Source: Pseudescherichia sp032055545
GTDB taxonomy: Bacteria > Pseudomonadota > Gammaproteobacteria > Enterobacterales > Enterobacteriaceae
Reading direction: 5' to 3'
Assembly (NCBI GenBank): GCA_032055545.1
Contig: DAMBQR010000004.1
Coordinates: 1-64,000 of the forward strand
DNA length: 64,000 nt
Shown here: one piece after another, positions 62,922 through 64,000 of the stretch
Numbering within the stretch: the first letter of the stretch is position 1
How the letters are laid out: every line of letters begins with the position of its first letter
Program-made: the position numbers and the translations under genes
Notes under the pieces: model-generated
What the model saw: only the letters and a program-made list of their open reading frames with translations
Database searches by the model: none
Told to the model about the DNA's origin: nothing

Positions 62922-63386
62922 ATGCCCCCTTTAACTCCCCCCCTACACTCCGACCTAAAACGATCTCTGACAGCCACCGTTCCGCTTGGCATCGGTATGA
63001 TGGCGGCGATTGATGAGGTGGTGTTCCATCAGATTCTCGCCTGGCATCACTTTTTTGACTGGGGCACGCCGGCCTTTAGCCTGCTATCGGATGGGCTGCT
63101 GCACTCTGCTGAGCTGATCTTATTTGTGCTCGGCTTTTTTATGTTTACCCGGCTCCATCGCCGCGGCACGCTTAACCGGACGGCAGCATGGGCGGGATTC
63201 GTTTTTGGCATGGGCGGTTTTCAGCTGTTTGACGGCATTGTCGATCATAAGCTGCTCAGGCTGCATCAGATCCGTTACGTTGACAACGTTCTGCTGTACG
63301 ATCTTATCTGGAACGGGGCTGCTTTGCTGTTACTGCTGGCAGGCTATCTGATATTGCGCCGCGCGCGCCGAACGGCGAGAAGCTAA
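62922..63386 (+). CDS. DUF2243 membrane protein
   Basis: 154 residues, four predicted membrane helices, with conserved His/Asp positions (DEVVFHQILAWHHFFDWG, FQLFDGIVDHKLLRLHQIR) typical of DUF2243. Histidines at membrane boundaries suggest a metal or heme role, untested. The next gene starts 3 bases after the stop, so the two form an operon. Confidence 0.88.
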   Translation: MPPLTPPLHSDLKRSLTATVPLGIGMMAAIDEVVFHQILAWHHFFDWGTPAFSLLSDGLLHSAELILFVLGFFMFTRLHRRGTLNRTAAWAGFVFGMGGFQLFDGIVDHKLLRLHQIRYVDNVLLYDLIWNGAALLLLLAGYLILRRARRTARS

Positions 63387-63389
63387 GCC

Positions 63390-64000
63390 GTGGCACCAGT
63401 AATGCACCATCCAGAAGGTGTACCTTCTATCGCACTGTTTATTCTGCTGGTCGTCATGCCTGTGGTGGTGCTCTGCATCTATCTCTTCGCCGCCTTTCGC
63501 GTACGCCGTACCGCCCGCTGGAGCGGCTGGCGCATCACCAGCTTCAGCGTCGGAACCCTGCTGATCGTGGCATCCATGCTGCCGCCTCTTGCCAGCTGGG
63601 CACATCACGATCTGCGCGGTCATATGGTGCAGCACCTGTTTTTAGGGATGTTTGGCCCCCTCGGACTGGTGTTTGGCGCGCCGGGTTCGCTTTTGCTACG
63701 CAGCGTTTCAGCCCGGACGGCACGCGGCATCATGAATTTTCTCCGCGCCCGCCCGATACGTTTTTTGATCCACCCGGTTACCGCTGCGTTTCTGGATATA
63801 GGCGGGATGTACCTGCTCTACCTCACGCCCTTTTACGCGTTGAGCATGGGCGATCCCGTGCTGTTTGTTTTTCTTCATCTGCATTTTGTTCTCTCCGGCT
63901 ACCTGTTTACCTGGTCCGTCGCCGGGCCGGATCCTGCTCCCCATCGCCCGTCAAGAAACACACGGCTGGTAGTGATTTTCCTTGCCACCGCTGCGCACGC
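63390..64000 (+). CDS. CtaG-like (caa3-type) cytochrome oxidase assembly protein, 3' end outside window
   Basis: Open to the window edge without interruption (203 codons visible). Hydrophobic helices and the motif HHDLRGHMVQHLFLGM match the caa3_CtaG family, which helps assemble copper-containing cytochrome c oxidases. Start is GTG 63390, or ATG 63402 four codons later. Enterics normally have only quinol oxidases, so the role here is unclear. Partner of DUF2243. Confidence 0.85.
   Translation, partial: MAPVMHHPEGVPSIALFILLVVMPVVVLCIYLFAAFRVRRTARWSGWRITSFSVGTLLIVASMLPPLASWAHHDLRGHMVQHLFLGMFGPLGLVFGAPGSLLLRSVSARTARGIMNFLRARPIRFLIHPVTAAFLDIGGMYLLYLTPFYALSMGDPVLFVFLHLHFVLSGYLFTWSVAGPDPAPHRPSRNTRLVVIFLATAAH

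Overview
The window is chromosomal DNA from a member of the Enterobacteriaceae. Gene order and protein sequences follow the Escherichia coli K-12 stretch from thrS through pfkB, katE, the ast operon, gdhA, gapA and yeaGH to dgcP, but coding DNA is more GC-rich and several blocks are absent, added or replaced. The additions (orphan flagellin, type VI secretion cargo, DUF2243-CtaG pair, polar amino-acid ABC transporter) fit an Enterobacter-like relative better than E. coli; the species is not resolved. No tRNA, rRNA, CRISPR array, insertion sequence or prophage is visible. A 258-base run of N (722-979) interrupts thrS.

Layout. 1-2.0 kb: thrS with its tRNA-mimicking translational operator. 2.3-4.6 kb: a 57-residue zinc-ribbon gene of the YmcF/YnfQ type starting at ATT, fumD, and an orphan flagellin behind a near-perfect sigma-28 (FliA) promoter. 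4.6-12 kb: a small exported protein, ydiY, pfkB, ydiZ, yniA, yniB, yniC, SOS-controlled ydjM and tcyP. 12.1-15.7 kb: a type VI (T6SS) Tle3-like phospholipase with two tandem lipoproteins that are probably its immunity proteins. 16-21.7 kb: cedA, katE, osmE, nadE, cho, ves. 22.0-23.4 kb: a second T6SS islet (HExxH protein, lipoprotein, Hcp) between two 55-bp direct repeats that are copies of the spy terminator. 23.5-31.8 kb: spy, the astCADBE arginine-catabolism operon with a sigma-54 promoter, xthA, ynjH. 32-45.5 kb: gdhA, topB, selD, ydjA, sppA, ansA-pncA, yeaC, msrB, gapA, yeaD, yeaE, mipA. 45.8-49.3 kb: yeaG-yeaH behind a sigma-54 promoter. 49.3-50.4 kb: an AT-rich patch with small membrane proteins, then yoaI. 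50.5-55.5 kb: yeaL, a four-gene ABC amino-acid importer, nimT. 55.5-60.6 kb: a CTP-synthase-related amidotransferase, a DUF523 protein, an unknown protein, dgcP, yoaJ and a GAF/degenerate-GGDEF/EAL phosphodiesterase. 60.6-64 kb: a LysE-family exporter, a YncL-like micro-protein, a toxin-antitoxin pair, a histidine phosphatase, DUF2243 and the start of a CtaG-like gene that runs off the end.

How the genes work together. The core is housekeeping and stress metabolism: nitrogen scavenging (ast under sigma-54, yeaGH under sigma-54, gdhA, ansA-pncA), SOS functions (ydjM, cho), stationary-phase and envelope stress (katE, osmE, spy), and glycolysis (pfkB, gapA, yeaD). The accessory layer is antagonism and surface behaviour: two separate T6SS cargo islets without core secretion genes, a FliA-controlled extra flagellin, and a synthase/phosphodiesterase pair for cyclic-di-GMP. 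Four genes too short or unusual for ordinary gene callers are described: the ATT-start zinc ribbon (2362-2535), yoaI (50257-50361), yoaJ (58465-58539) and the YncL-like gene (61396-61488).
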